DNA from: CAYYFX01 sp046330135
GTDB lineage: Bacteria > ARS69
Assembly: GCA_046330135.1 (NCBI GenBank)
Contig: JAXLTI010000004.1
Location: 434,001-498,000, forward strand
Direction: 5' to 3'
DNA: 64,000 bases
The translations under genes and the position numbers were made by a program. The notes beneath the pieces were generated by a model. The model did no database searches and was not told the DNA's origin. It saw only the letters and a program-made list of their open reading frames with translations. Shown here piece after piece: positions 1 through 8,650 of this stretch (its first letter is position 1; every line of letters starts with the position of its first letter).

Positions 1-1
1 G

Positions 2-781
2 GAGAAGGACGTCATCCGGGTCGGCGAGCACGACGACCGCGAGGCCGTCGCGAAGATCGTCTCGGAGCACGACCTCGTCGCCGTGCCCGTGTGCGCGGCG
101 GACGGGAAGCTGCTCGGCATCGTCACCGTGGACGACATCCTGGACGTCTTGCAGCAGGAGGCCACCGAGGACCAGCAACGAATGGGTGCCGTGCAGCCGC
201 TCGAAGCCCCGTATCTCCGGACGTCTTTGCTCCACATGGTGCGCAAGCGCGGCGGCTGGCTCGCGGTGCTGTTCGTGGGGGAGATGCTCACCGCGAGCGC
301 CATGGCGCGCTACCAGGAGGAGATCGCGCGCGCGGTGGTGCTCGCGCTCTTCGTTCCGCTCATCATCTCCAGCGGCGGCAACTCCGGGTCGCAGGCATCC
401 ACGCTCGTGATCCGCGCCATGGCGCTCGGTCAGGTCCGGCTGCGCGAGTGGTGGCGCGTCGTGTCCCGCGAGCTCATCACGGGCCTCGCGCTCGGCAGCA
501 TTCTCGCCAGCATCGGCGTGGTGCGCATCCTCGTGTGGCAGGGGCTCTTCCACACGTACGGCGCGCACCCGGCGCTCATCGCCGCGACCGTGGGCCTCAG
601 CCTCATCGGCGTGGTGCTGTGGGGCACCATCGCGGGCTCCATGCTGCCTTTCGTGCTGAGGCGCCTGGGCTTCGACCCCGCGAGCGCGTCGGCGCCGTTC
701 GTCGCCACCCTCGTCGACGTGTCCGGCCTCGTCATCTACTTCACCATCGCCGGCCTCGTGCTGCGAGGGACGCTGCTCTAG
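2..781 (+). CDS. mgtE: Magnesium transporter MgtE, C-terminal part (5' end outside window)
   Basis: The reading frame is open from the window edge, so the N-terminal domain is missing. The first ~55 residues are the end of a CBS domain (GIVTVDDILDVL). The transmembrane domain follows, with the family signature PLIISSGGNSGSQ and a downstream conserved arginine, then hydrophobic helices to the C-terminus. MgtE is a homodimeric inner-membrane Mg2+ channel gated by Mg2+ binding to its cytosolic domains. The gene stands alone; the next gene is convergent. A 7-bp-stem hairpin starts one base after the stop. An internal ATG at 83 lies inside the CBS domain and is not the start. Confidence 0.93.
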   Translation, partial: EKDVIRVGEHDDREAVAKIVSEHDLVAVPVCAADGKLLGIVTVDDILDVLQQEATEDQQRMGAVQPLEAPYLRTSLLHMVRKRGGWLAVLFVGEMLTASAMARYQEEIARAVVLALFVPLIISSGGNSGSQASTLVIRAMALGQVRLREWWRVVSRELITGLALGSILASIGVVRILVWQGLFHTYGAHPALIAATVGLSLIGVVLWGTIAGSMLPFVLRRLGFDPASASAPFVATLVDVSGLVIYFTIAGLVLRGTLL

Positions 782-810
782 CCAACGCTCGAAGGCTCTG
801 CGCGCGTTGG
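782..810 (+). terminator. Candidate terminator hairpin after mgtE
   Basis: CCAACGC (782-788) pairs perfectly with GCGTTGG (804-810) across a 15-nt loop, directly after the mgtE stop. There is no U-tract, so intrinsic termination is only suggested. Confidence 0.4.
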
Positions 811-1176
811 GGTTGCCCCGATCCGGCGTCCCGAACGGCTTCTCCGCATCGGACGGTCGCCTCCGCCGTCCAGGCTCCGGCGCCCTCCCGCTTCGTCGCC
901 TCCGCCGTCCATGGCTGCGGCGACGTAGCTTCGCCGCTGCGGAGAACGCGTTCGGGAACCCGGATCGTATGCAGAGTGCGCGCGGCGTCGGCGTCCGTCG
1001 GAGATCGCGCAGGCCGTCGCATGACCCGGCGCTTCGCTCGCCGTCGCGGCTGCGCGCACGCCCCGGCCGCGCCGTCCGCAGCGGAGGAAGGGTCGAGCTC
1101 GGCGGGCGGGCGAACGCCCCTTGGGCGAACACTGAGGATCGAGCTCGGGCGGGCAGGCAACGCCTCGCGGGGGGCG
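782..1176. other. 395-bp convergent intergenic region, no gene recognised
   Basis: This lies between the 3' ends of mgtE and the methyltransferase. It holds the hairpin at 782-810, a second perfect 7-bp inverted repeat (GCGGCGA/TCGCCGC, 917-937) and a 16-bp direct repeat (857-872 and 896-911). Open frames here have no recognisable protein similarity and look like GC-driven artefacts. Confidence 0.5.
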
Positions 1177-1992
1177 TCAGCGACGGGCGCGCTTCGCGAT
1201 GAAGATCAGCTCCTCGGAGCGGGGTGCGAGCGGGCGGCGGCGGTAGTCGCCGTAGACGGCGCGCACGGCGAGGCCCGAGCGTGCGAGGAGATGCTCGAAC
1301 TCGAAGCGGTGGAACCAGCGCCAGCGCATCGGCGCGTGGTCGCGGCGGAGGCGGCGCTGGCCGCGGTAGACGTCCCACCAGTAGTCGAGATAGCCCATCT
1401 GGGTGGGAACGTCGGAGCGCACGCGGAAGCGCTGCACGACCTGGCAGCCCGTCCGCGGGTCCTTCCGCTCGTAGGACAGGCGGACCCGGCCGTCCTCCTC
1501 GTGCAGCTCCACGAGATCAGGATTCCAGAGGTCGATGACGGCCACGCCGCTGGGGGCGAGTCTCCGCCGGATGGCGCGAAGCGTCGCGAGCTGCCGCTCC
1601 GTCGTGTACAGATGGTTGAATGCTCGGAAGGGCACCAGCACCGTTCCGAAGCGACCGCGAACGCGCAGACGGCTCATGTCCCCGTGCAACAGGCGCAGGC
1701 GCTCGCCGGCGGCGCCGAGCCGCGCCTTCCGCGCGGCGGCGCGCTCCAGCATCCCGCGCGACAGCTCCACGCCGGTGACGTGGAAGCCCGCCTTCGCGAG
1801 GAAGCCGCCTACGCGACCCGTGCCCGTGCCGAGCTCGAGCACCGGGTCGCCGCCCTCGCGCGCGCACGCGAGATAGAACGGCAGGTCGCCGCGCGCGCGC
1901 CGCTCGTAATCGAAGTCGTACCACGACGCCATCGCGTCGAACTCGGGGTGGTCGACGGGGAGCGCTGCGCTGGACGCGGAACGGCGAGCCAT
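1177..1992 (-). CDS. Class I SAM-dependent methyltransferase
   Basis: A 271-residue protein with the Rossmann methyltransferase motif I at residues 51-60 (VLELGTGTGR), an acidic residue after strand 2 (VTGVELS) and a post-motif segment typical of small-molecule or sugar O/N-methyltransferases. The substrate is unknown. The ATG overlaps the stop of the upstream histidine kinase (TGATG), which implies translational coupling and fixes the start. It is the last gene of a minus-strand run. Confidence 0.85.
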   Translation of the reverse strand: MARRSASSAALPVDHPEFDAMASWYDFDYERRARGDLPFYLACAREGGDPVLELGTGTGRVGGFLAKAGFHVTGVELSRGMLERAAARKARLGAAGERLRLLHGDMSRLRVRGRFGTVLVPFRAFNHLYTTERQLATLRAIRRRLAPSGVAVIDLWNPDLVELHEEDGRVRLSYERKDPRTGCQVVQRFRVRSDVPTQMGYLDYWWDVYRGQRRLRRDHAPMRWRWFHRFEFEHLLARSGLAVRAVYGDYRRRPLAPRSEELIFIAKRARR

Positions 1993-3029
1993 CAGACGGA
2001 CGCCGCGGCCTCCGGAGCGGGCCGATCCCCCGGCGGGCTCGCCGGCTTCTCGACCGGCAGGACGACGCGGAAGCACGCGCCGCCGAGATCGGACGTGCCC
2101 ACCTCCACGCGCCCGCCGTGCTGCTCCGCGCAGACCTTCACGGAGACGAGCCCGAGGCCGGAGCCCGCTTCCTTCGTGGTGTGGAACGGCTCGAAGATCT
2201 TCTCGCGCTGCGCCTCGGGAACGCCGGGCCCGTCGTCGTGGACCTCGACGAAGGCCTCGTCGCCCCGTTGCGACACGCGGACCGCGATGTGCCCTCCCGC
2301 GCCCGCGGCGTCCGCGGCATTGATGATGAGGTTCAGCACGCACTGCACCACCGCCGACGCGTCCACGTGCACGCGCGGCGACGTCGTGGCGTCGAGCACG
2401 AGCTCGCAGTGGCGCACGCGCCGGTGCGTGCGCGCGAACTCCACGGATTGCTCGACGACGTGCCGGAGGTCCACGCTCTCCACGTGTCCGCCCGCGCCGA
2501 GCCGGCCGAGGCGGAGCAGGTCGTCGGCGAGCTTCGAGATCTCCAGGATGGCGCTCTCGAGACGCTTCGTGGACTCCTTCTCCCGCGGCCCGAGCGCCTG
2601 CGCGCCGGCGATCCGGTGCACGTGTCCGCCGGCCACGGTGAGAACGTTGTTGATGTCGTGGGCCGCGGACGCGGCGAACGTGGCGGCGGCGGCGCGGCGC
2701 TCCCAGGCGACGAGCTGGGCGCGCTGCCGGGCGAGGCGCATCTCTTGGCGCGCGATGCGGCGCAAGAGGGTCCACGCGAGGAAGAACAGGCCCACGCCCG
2801 TCACCACGACGAACAGCGTGCCCTTCAGGACTTCGAGCTGCTCGAGATCCTGGAGCGAGCCGGACGTCCTGGCGGCGATGCGACTCGAAACCGAGATGTA
2901 GGTGCCGCAGAGGACGATGTAGACGACGGCGAGAATCGCGGCGACACGGAACGGCTGCACGAGCGCCGGTTCGTGTCCTCGTTGAAACGGCCCGAAAGCC
3001 TGCTTCAGCGAGGCGTCCTCCGGAATCAT
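1992..3029 (-). CDS. Membrane-bound sensor histidine kinase
   Basis: A 345-residue orphan kinase. Two transmembrane helices (about 27-48 and 68-90) enclose a very short (~20-residue) extracytoplasmic loop, so a cytosolic or membrane signal is likelier than a periplasmic ligand. A coiled stretch leads to the phospho-acceptor H124 in AAHDINN (NtrB/HisKA-like), the N-box 233-241 (NLIINAADA), G1 DDGPGV (265-270), the F-box FEPFHTTK and G2 GSGLGL (289-294). All catalytic elements are intact. The ATG at 3029 follows a G-rich stretch and lies 25 bp after the cysteine desulfurase stop; a longer reading would overlap that gene. No response regulator is in the window. Confidence 0.9.
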   Translation of the reverse strand: MIPEDASLKQAFGPFQRGHEPALVQPFRVAAILAVVYIVLCGTYISVSSRIAARTSGSLQDLEQLEVLKGTLFVVVTGVGLFFLAWTLLRRIARQEMRLARQRAQLVAWERRAAAATFAASAAHDINNVLTVAGGHVHRIAGAQALGPREKESTKRLESAILEISKLADDLLRLGRLGAGGHVESVDLRHVVEQSVEFARTHRRVRHCELVLDATTSPRVHVDASAVVQCVLNLIINAADAAGAGGHIAVRVSQRGDEAFVEVHDDGPGVPEAQREKIFEPFHTTKEAGSGLGLVSVKVCAEQHGGRVEVGTSDLGGACFRVVLPVEKPASPPGDRPAPEAAASV

Positions 3030-3054
3030 CGCAACCCCCCGAGAGAGCTCCCGG

Positions 3055-4464
3055 TCAGGCGCGCGCCGCGGCGTGTCCCGACTTGCCCGAGACGCCGCTC
3101 TGTCCCTGGAACTCGAAGAAGACCGGCTTGCAGTAATCCCGCTTCTCGAGATCGTATCGGCCGGTCCACGTGCGTTCATGAAGACGACGCACCCAGGCAA
3201 GCAACCAGTCGACCTCCTCCGCGGTGTTGAACGCTCCCAGGCTCATCCGAACCGCGCCGGGCAGCTCGGTGTCCTCGCCCCGCCGGAGGTGATCCACGAG
3301 CTCCCGGACGTCGCCGACTCCGAGGAGCCGATGCAGATAAGGGTGCGCGCAGAAACACCCGTTGCGCGTGGCGATGGCGCCTTCGTTGTTCAGGATAGCC
3401 GCCGCAAGGTCGTGATGCACGCCCTCGATGTTGAAGCTCACGACGCCGAGCCGCGCCTCGGGATCCGGAGGTCCGTACACCGTGACCCCTTCGATGGCCG
3501 CGAGGCCTTCCATGACCTGGCGCGTGAGCTCGATCTCGTGCGCCCGGATCTCGGCGAGGCCGATCGACTGCAGGAACTCGAGCGCCCGGGACATCGCGAT
3601 CGCGCCGGGGATGTTGGGCGTGCCGCCGAGCTGGCGGTCGTTCCCCTTCGCCCACACGACGTCGTCGTCCGTGACGGCGAGCACGGTGCCGCCGCCCGGC
3701 AGATACGGCGGCAGCGCGTCCATGAAGTCGCGCGGAGCCACGAGGAACGCGGAGCCGAACGGCGCATACGCCTTGTGGCCGGCCGCGGCGAAGAAGTCGA
3801 TGTGCTCCGGATCGCCGGAGGGGCGCAGGTCGAACGGGGCGTGCGCGAGAATCTGCGCGCCGTCCACGAGGATCTTCGCGCCGCGCGCGTGCGCCAGCCG
3901 GGCGATCTGATGGACGGGCGGCATCCATCCCGTGACGTTCGAGGCGGCCGTGATCGCCACGAGCTTCACGGGATGCGACGCCAGCTTCCTCTCCAGGTCC
4001 TCGAGATCGAGCGAGCCGTCGGGGCGCATCCCGGCCGACACGGTCTTGCCGTACGCGCGATGCGGCAGGTCGTTGGAGTGGTGCTCGAGCACCGTCGTGA
4101 GGACCACGCCCGGCTCGTGCGACGCCGCCCACGCGGCGAGGTCGAGCGCGGCGGTCGTGTTCGTCGTGAGGAAGACGGTCTGGCTCGAGAGATCGGCGCC
4201 GAGGTAACGCGCGACGGTCTCGTGCACCCGGTCGAAGAGATCGCTCGCGATCATGCTGAGGTTGTGATGACCGCGGTGGATGTTGGCGTAGTACTTCTCG
4301 AGGAACTCGCGGTGCGTGTCCAGCACGACGCGGGGAGGGTGCGTGCTCGCGCCGTGATCGAAGTACCGAAGCGGCTGGAGACTGTCGAAGCCGGGAATCT
4401 CGAACTTCGCCCGACAGATCGGGAACTCGTCGCGGATCCAGCGGATGTCGAGCTTCACCGGCAC
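3055..4464 (-). CDS. Class-V aminotransferase / cysteine desulfurase-like enzyme (SufS-like)
   Basis: A 469-residue PLP enzyme. The PLP-binding aspartate is in DGAQ (201-204), the Schiff-base lysine is K231 in AAGHKAYAPFG, and the candidate sulfur-accepting cysteine is C372 in RNGCFCAHP, with C370 two residues before. SufS-type desulfurases take sulfur from cysteine for Fe-S clusters. No other suf/isc gene is nearby, and the protein is about 50 residues longer than SufS, with a C-terminal tail, so a specialised desulfurase or lyase is possible. It lies 110 bp after the membrane protein and 25 bp before the kinase. Confidence 0.88.
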   Translation of the reverse strand: MPVKLDIRWIRDEFPICRAKFEIPGFDSLQPLRYFDHGASTHPPRVVLDTHREFLEKYYANIHRGHHNLSMIASDLFDRVHETVARYLGADLSSQTVFLTTNTTAALDLAAWAASHEPGVVLTTVLEHHSNDLPHRAYGKTVSAGMRPDGSLDLEDLERKLASHPVKLVAITAASNVTGWMPPVHQIARLAHARGAKILVDGAQILAHAPFDLRPSGDPEHIDFFAAAGHKAYAPFGSAFLVAPRDFMDALPPYLPGGGTVLAVTDDDVVWAKGNDRQLGGTPNIPGAIAMSRALEFLQSIGLAEIRAHEIELTRQVMEGLAAIEGVTVYGPPDPEARLGVVSFNIEGVHHDLAAAILNNEGAIATRNGCFCAHPYLHRLLGVGDVRELVDHLRRGEDTELPGAVRMSLGAFNTAEEVDWLLAWVRRLHERTWTGRYDLEKRDYCKPVFFEFQGQSGVSGKSGHAAARA

Positions 4465-4574
4465 CTCGGCGGTTGGGGCGGCCCGAGCAGCAGCGAGGAT
4501 AACGACTCCAAGTCCCAGCCTTCCACTAGTTTACGGTCCTTCGTGACGGGGCGAACCGGACCGCGGGGTCCGCT

Positions 4575-6497
4575 TCAGCGATGGAGGCCGCCGAGGACGC
4601 CGAGGAGGAGCACGGCGGCCGAGACGCCGGTGCACCAAGCGCGCGCCGAAGCGCGCTCCGCGCCGCGCAGCGCGCGCCCCGCGAGCATGGCGATCGGGAA
4701 GGCGGCCGGCGCGTACAGATCCCAGTCGGAGACTTCGGGCCGGATCTTCCCCTGCAGGAAGACGAGGTGGACGCAGGCGCCGAGCGCGGCCGCCACGAGC
4801 GGCAGCGCCGCGCGGGACGGGCGGCGCGCGCGCGCCAGTCCCGCGAGCAGCGCGAGCGCGATGCCCGGGGAGAGGATGAGGACGAGTCGATTCGCGACGC
4901 CCCCGAGAGCCGAGGCTGCGAACGCCGCGGCGGGCGAGCGCAGGACCGCCGGGTCGTCGGCGAAGCGGTTGAGGCCGAGAGACGGCGGCGCCACCCCTGC
5001 GGCCGTGCACGCCACGACGAGCAGCGCGGGGATCGCCAGAGCGGAGGCGGCGAGCGCGAGCACGTCGCGGGGACGCCTCGAAGCGGCCGCGAGCGCGAGG
5101 AGCCCGGGCCCGACGGCGAAGATCGCCACGGGGTGGAACGCGAGCGCGAGCCCGCCCACGCCGCCCGCCCACGCCGGCGTCATCTCGCCGGCAGCGGCGC
5201 GGGTGGCGAGCAGCAGGAAGACCACGGTCGCCGCGGACACCCACGTGTAGTTCTCGACGTGGCCGAAGAAGAGGAGCGCTGCGCCGGCCGTGAGAACGGC
5301 GCCGGCCGTCCAGTCGTCGCGGCCGCCACGCCGGCGATCGAGCACGAGCGCCGCGACCACCGCGGCACCGGCCGCGCAGCTCGTGGCGGCCACCGCGCTC
5401 GCCGCGCCCGCGCCGGCGAGGGCGGCGATCCGCGTCGCGACGACGGCCACGATTCGATCCAGCGGCTCCTTCCAGAAGAATGGGCCGAACGCTCCCTCGC
5501 GAGCTCGGCCTTCGAGAATCCGGAGCGTGATCCAGGCGTCGCCCCAGAAGCGTCGCTCGCGAAGGAGCCCGAAGGTGGCGAGCGCGAGGGTCGCGGCCGC
5601 GAGCGCCGATGCGCGAAGGCGGGGAACGGGAAGCGGGCGCCGCGCGCTCGCGATCAGCCACGGGACGAGACCGGTGAGCAACAGCGCCGTACGCGGGACG
5701 ACGGGGAGGCCGCCCCACGGGAAGGTGCCCCACGCGTCGAGGCCGGCGCCGTGCGGCACGAGGAGCGCGGTCGCGAGGACGAGGGCGGTGGCCGCGATCT
5801 CGGCGTCGCGAGCTGCGGAGGGCGCCGCGCTGCGCAGGAGATCGCCGGGGAGGGCTGCGCCGTGCAGCGATGCAGAGCGCAGGGAGGCGGCGCGCAGAGC
5901 CGCGACGATTCCGCCCGCGGCGCAGAGCACGGCGATCGCGAGCGCCGGGTCCGCCCACGCGCGGAATCGCCGCGCGCGCTCCGCTTCGGTGCCGCTCACG
6001 GGCGAGGTCGTGCACGGCGCCTCCTCGAGCGGCACGATGGCGCCGTCCGGCAGGCGGAGCACCGCTTTGAAGAAGGCGTCGTGCGCGGGAACGTCGACGC
6101 GCGCGAGCAACTCGTGTGGACCGGGAGTCACGGCGGCAACGCCGCGCGCCCGCCCCGCCGTCCCGCCCTCGATGCGGAGCAGCTCGCGCCCGTCCACGGA
6201 GACTGCGGCGGGTCCCGCGCTCTCGGCGACGCCTGCGAGGCTCCCCGCGCGATCGAGCGTCAGGAAGCCGCGCCACTCCACGCGTACGTCGCCGGGACGG
6301 GCGAGGGTGGCGTCCGTCTCGCTGACGACTCGCGCCCATCGGGTGCGCGTCCGGCGCAGCAGCTCGGCCGTGCCGCCGTCCGCGCGAAGCGTCCACTGCC
6401 GTTCCTCGAACCCGAGGACCGGAACGATCGCAGCCCGCGCCGCCAGCAGGGCGACGACGAGCGTGACGCTCGCGACGAGAAAGAGGCGAAGCCGCAC
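4575..6497 (-). CDS. Polytopic membrane protein with PA14-like extracytoplasmic domain
   Basis: A 640-residue protein. After an N-terminal signal-anchor helix (1-30) comes a beta-rich region (about 70-155) with the PA14-like pattern: WRGFLTLDRAG, VDGRELL, a TPGPHEL turn and a closing LPDG. About ten hydrophobic helices follow, in a layout like GT-C-type glycosyltransferase-like proteins; the motif FFGHVENYTW (410-419) recurs in such uncharacterised proteins. No catalytic residues can be assigned. The start is GTG (6495-6497), 9 bp after the FlgD-like gene, so the two are probably co-transcribed. PA14 folds often bind carbohydrate, which would fit a cell-envelope glycan role (inference). Confidence 0.75.
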   Translation of the reverse strand: MRLRLFLVASVTLVVALLAARAAIVPVLGFEERQWTLRADGGTAELLRRTRTRWARVVSETDATLARPGDVRVEWRGFLTLDRAGSLAGVAESAGPAAVSVDGRELLRIEGGTAGRARGVAAVTPGPHELLARVDVPAHDAFFKAVLRLPDGAIVPLEEAPCTTSPVSGTEAERARRFRAWADPALAIAVLCAAGGIVAALRAASLRSASLHGAALPGDLLRSAAPSAARDAEIAATALVLATALLVPHGAGLDAWGTFPWGGLPVVPRTALLLTGLVPWLIASARRPLPVPRLRASALAAATLALATFGLLRERRFWGDAWITLRILEGRAREGAFGPFFWKEPLDRIVAVVATRIAALAGAGAASAVAATSCAAGAAVVAALVLDRRRGGRDDWTAGAVLTAGAALLFFGHVENYTWVSAATVVFLLLATRAAAGEMTPAWAGGVGGLALAFHPVAIFAVGPGLLALAAASRRPRDVLALAASALAIPALLVVACTAAGVAPPSLGLNRFADDPAVLRSPAAAFAASALGGVANRLVLILSPGIALALLAGLARARRPSRAALPLVAAALGACVHLVFLQGKIRPEVSDWDLYAPAAFPIAMLAGRALRGAERASARAWCTGVSAAVLLLGVLGGLHR

Positions 6498-6506
6498 GCC
6501 GGCAGT

Positions 6507-6914
6507 CTAGGGCATTCCCCCGATCCACAGCAGGCGTCGTGCGCTCCAAGTGCTGCCGAAGTCGAAACGGGCGGTGTAGAACCCGGCGGCCACTTCGCGG
6601 CCGTGCTCGTCCAGACGATCCCAGGAGATCGCGTGGTCACCCGGCGAGAACATCGACGCCGGGAAGCGCCGCACGCGCCTCCCCGAAGCGTCGTACACGT
6701 CAACCTCCACCGTCTGCGCTTCGGCGAGCGTGAAGGAGAGATCGCTCGCTCGAACGAAGAAGGGGACCGACGCGGTGTGCGCGAGCGGCGCCGGGCTGGC
6801 CCACAGCCCATCGGCCGCGGGCGCCGGACGGTGGCGGTAATGGAGCACCGCGCCCGCCCCGACGGCGGCGAGGACGAGGAGGAAGCTCGGGCGAGGGAGG
6901 CCGGTGACTTGCAT
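6507..6914 (-). CDS. Membrane-anchored FlgD-like/T9SS-type C-terminal beta-domain protein
   Basis: A 135-residue protein: one N-terminal hydrophobic segment (about 10-25), a linker, then an Ig-like beta domain of the type at the C-termini of FCB-group secreted proteins. Visible signatures are VDVYDASGRRVRRF, a SPGDHAISWDRLDEHG turn and VAAGFYTARF. Normally this domain is an appendage of a much larger protein; here it stands almost alone. The ATG at 6914 has AGGAGG only one base upstream, unusually close. It may assist the membrane protein encoded next (inference). Confidence 0.75.
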   Translation of the reverse strand: MQVTGLPRPSFLLVLAAVGAGAVLHYRHRPAPAADGLWASPAPLAHTASVPFFVRASDLSFTLAEAQTVEVDVYDASGRRVRRFPASMFSPGDHAISWDRLDEHGREVAAGFYTARFDFGSTWSARRLLWIGGMP

Positions 6915-7170
6915 GCCTCCTGGTTCTGCAAGGCGTGTGCCAGGGGGCAATCGCGGCGACGCGCCCGAAAGACGTCGCGCAAGGGCCTCCGGCCTGCGCA
7001 GCGGACGCGCAGGCGGCGTCGAGTGCGCCGCACCGCTTCGCGTCGTGCAGGTTGCGATACCGGCGACTCGAACGCCCTTGACCCGAGCGGGCGCTTCCGA
7101 CGAACGTTCCCGCTCACCCTCGTACGGGAGCGACGTTGCTGATCCGGCCTCCGGTCCCTCGGTGTGACGA
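6915..7170. promoter_or_regulatory. Divergent intergenic region, presumed back-to-back promoters
   Basis: 256 bp separate the minus-strand FlgD-like gene from the plus-strand Omp85 gene, so both promoters must lie here. No clear -35/-10 pair is visible in this GC-rich stretch. Confidence 0.4.
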
Positions 7171-8646
7171 ATGAGTCGGCCTGTCACGCGTGCGGGGCTC
7201 TCCGCGCTGCTCGTCCTCGGCGTGGCCGCGAGCCTCGCGCCCCTTCGCGCGGGAGCCGTCCCGAGCCCCGAGCCGGCTGCCCCCGACCCCGGCGTCGCGA
7301 GGGCGGGGCCCGCGGGAGCCGGCACGAGCGCGTGGGGTCCCATCGGGGCGCCGGACAGCACGAACACGTCGACGTTCCGGGCGATCCCCCCACCCACGTG
7401 GGAGCAGGTCGCCGACTTCCCGATCACCGCGGTCAGCTACCCGTTGAAGCTCGTCATGATGGGCGCCGAGGCCAGCGTCGAGACGCTCGACGAGAGCCCC
7501 ACGTGGCACCGCATCCGCCGCTTTCTGCCGCTCGGCCCGGCTCACGTGTTCTCGGGCGGCGTGACGCTGGGCGGCGGCGAGGGCTACGGCGGCAACGTCT
7601 CGGTGGATCTTCGCGACTTCGGCCCCGCGCACGACGCGTTCAAGCTCAAGCTCGGCGCGCAGAGCGCCGGCGACCGCCGCGCGACGCTCGCGCTGCGTCT
7701 TCGGCGAAGCGAGCTTTCCTGGTTCGAGCTCGGCGGCGGATACCGCAGCGACCGTAACGCGCGCTTCTTCGGCATCGGCCCCGACGCGGCGGAGGACGCG
7801 GAGTCCTTCTATCGTCGCGAGGTGTCGTGGGCCGGCGCGACGTGGCACCGAACCGTGGCCGGAGACTACGGCGTCGCGATCTCCGCGATGTACTCCGGCG
7901 TGGCCGCCACGGGCACGGACCTCTCCGACGACCCGCATCTTTCGCAGGAGTTCGCGGGCCAGCTCCCCTTCGGCTACCGGCGCGAGTCCGACGGGCGCAT
8001 GGCCGGCCTCGAGCTCACGCACGAGAACACGGAGAAGCTCGGGCCGCCCGAGCATCCGTGGCGCGAGCGTGCGCGCCCGGAGCACGGCGGCCTCGAGCGC
8101 GCGACCGTGTCTTGGTTCGAAGGCAAGGGGAACTCGAGGGCCGTCTACTGGACGTGGCGCGCCGAGGCGCAGCAGTTCCTCCCGCTCTGGCACTCGCGAC
8201 GCGCGCTCGCGCTGCGCGGCTTCGTGTCGCGCCAGGAGAATCGGGGCGACGATCCGGTGCCGTTCCAGCGGATGTTGACGAACGACGACCCCGACGTCTT
8301 CCGCGGCTACCCGGACGAGCGCTTCCACGACATCGGGATCGCGTCGCTCACCGCGGAGTACCGCTGGCCGCTCTGGGTGGTGGACAACGAGAACGCGCTC
8401 GGCGCGGACGCCTATGTCTTCGCGGACTGGGGACAGGTCTTCGCGAAGCTCGACGAACTCGGCATGGAACGTCTCGCGAAGTCGTACGGCGGCGGCGTGC
8501 GGCTCGGCGGACACGGCCGCTTCATCGGACGGATCGAGGTGGGCCACAGCGAGGAGGGCACGCAGTTCCGCCTGCGCGCCGATCAGCTCTTCCAGTACGA
8601 GAAGGGCGGCTTCTTCAACGCGCGCAGCCCCGTGCCGGACCGGTAG
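7171..8646 (+). CDS. Omp85/BamA-superfamily outer-membrane beta-barrel protein
   Basis: A 491-residue protein with a signal peptide (about 1-29), a Pro/Ala-rich segment, a short soluble part without clear POTRA repeats, and a surface-antigen-type barrel from about residue 125. The barrel shows alternating aromatic strands, the loop-6-like RGYPDERF motif (378-385, the RGF/RGY signature of Omp85 proteins) and an amphipathic last strand. Such proteins insert or translocate proteins or lipids at the outer membrane. The next gene starts 4 bp after its stop, so it heads a three-gene operon. Confidence 0.85.
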   Translation: MSRPVTRAGLSALLVLGVAASLAPLRAGAVPSPEPAAPDPGVARAGPAGAGTSAWGPIGAPDSTNTSTFRAIPPPTWEQVADFPITAVSYPLKLVMMGAEASVETLDESPTWHRIRRFLPLGPAHVFSGGVTLGGGEGYGGNVSVDLRDFGPAHDAFKLKLGAQSAGDRRATLALRLRRSELSWFELGGGYRSDRNARFFGIGPDAAEDAESFYRREVSWAGATWHRTVAGDYGVAISAMYSGVAATGTDLSDDPHLSQEFAGQLPFGYRRESDGRMAGLELTHENTEKLGPPEHPWRERARPEHGGLERATVSWFEGKGNSRAVYWTWRAEAQQFLPLWHSRRALALRGFVSRQENRGDDPVPFQRMLTNDDPDVFRGYPDERFHDIGIASLTAEYRWPLWVVDNENALGADAYVFADWGQVFAKLDELGMERLAKSYGGGVRLGGHGRFIGRIEVGHSEEGTQFRLRADQLFQYEKGGFFNARSPVPDR

Positions 8647-8650
8647 CGAC

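Noticed and set aside
91..2901. Plus-strand 936-codon frame across mgtE, kinase and methyltransferase
   Set aside because: Arg/His-rich composition, overlaps three well-supported genes.
4581..7142. Plus-strand 853-codon frame opposite the PA14-like membrane protein
   Set aside because: Arg/Glu/Gly-rich shadow with no domain; the minus-strand reading has clear membrane helices and motifs.
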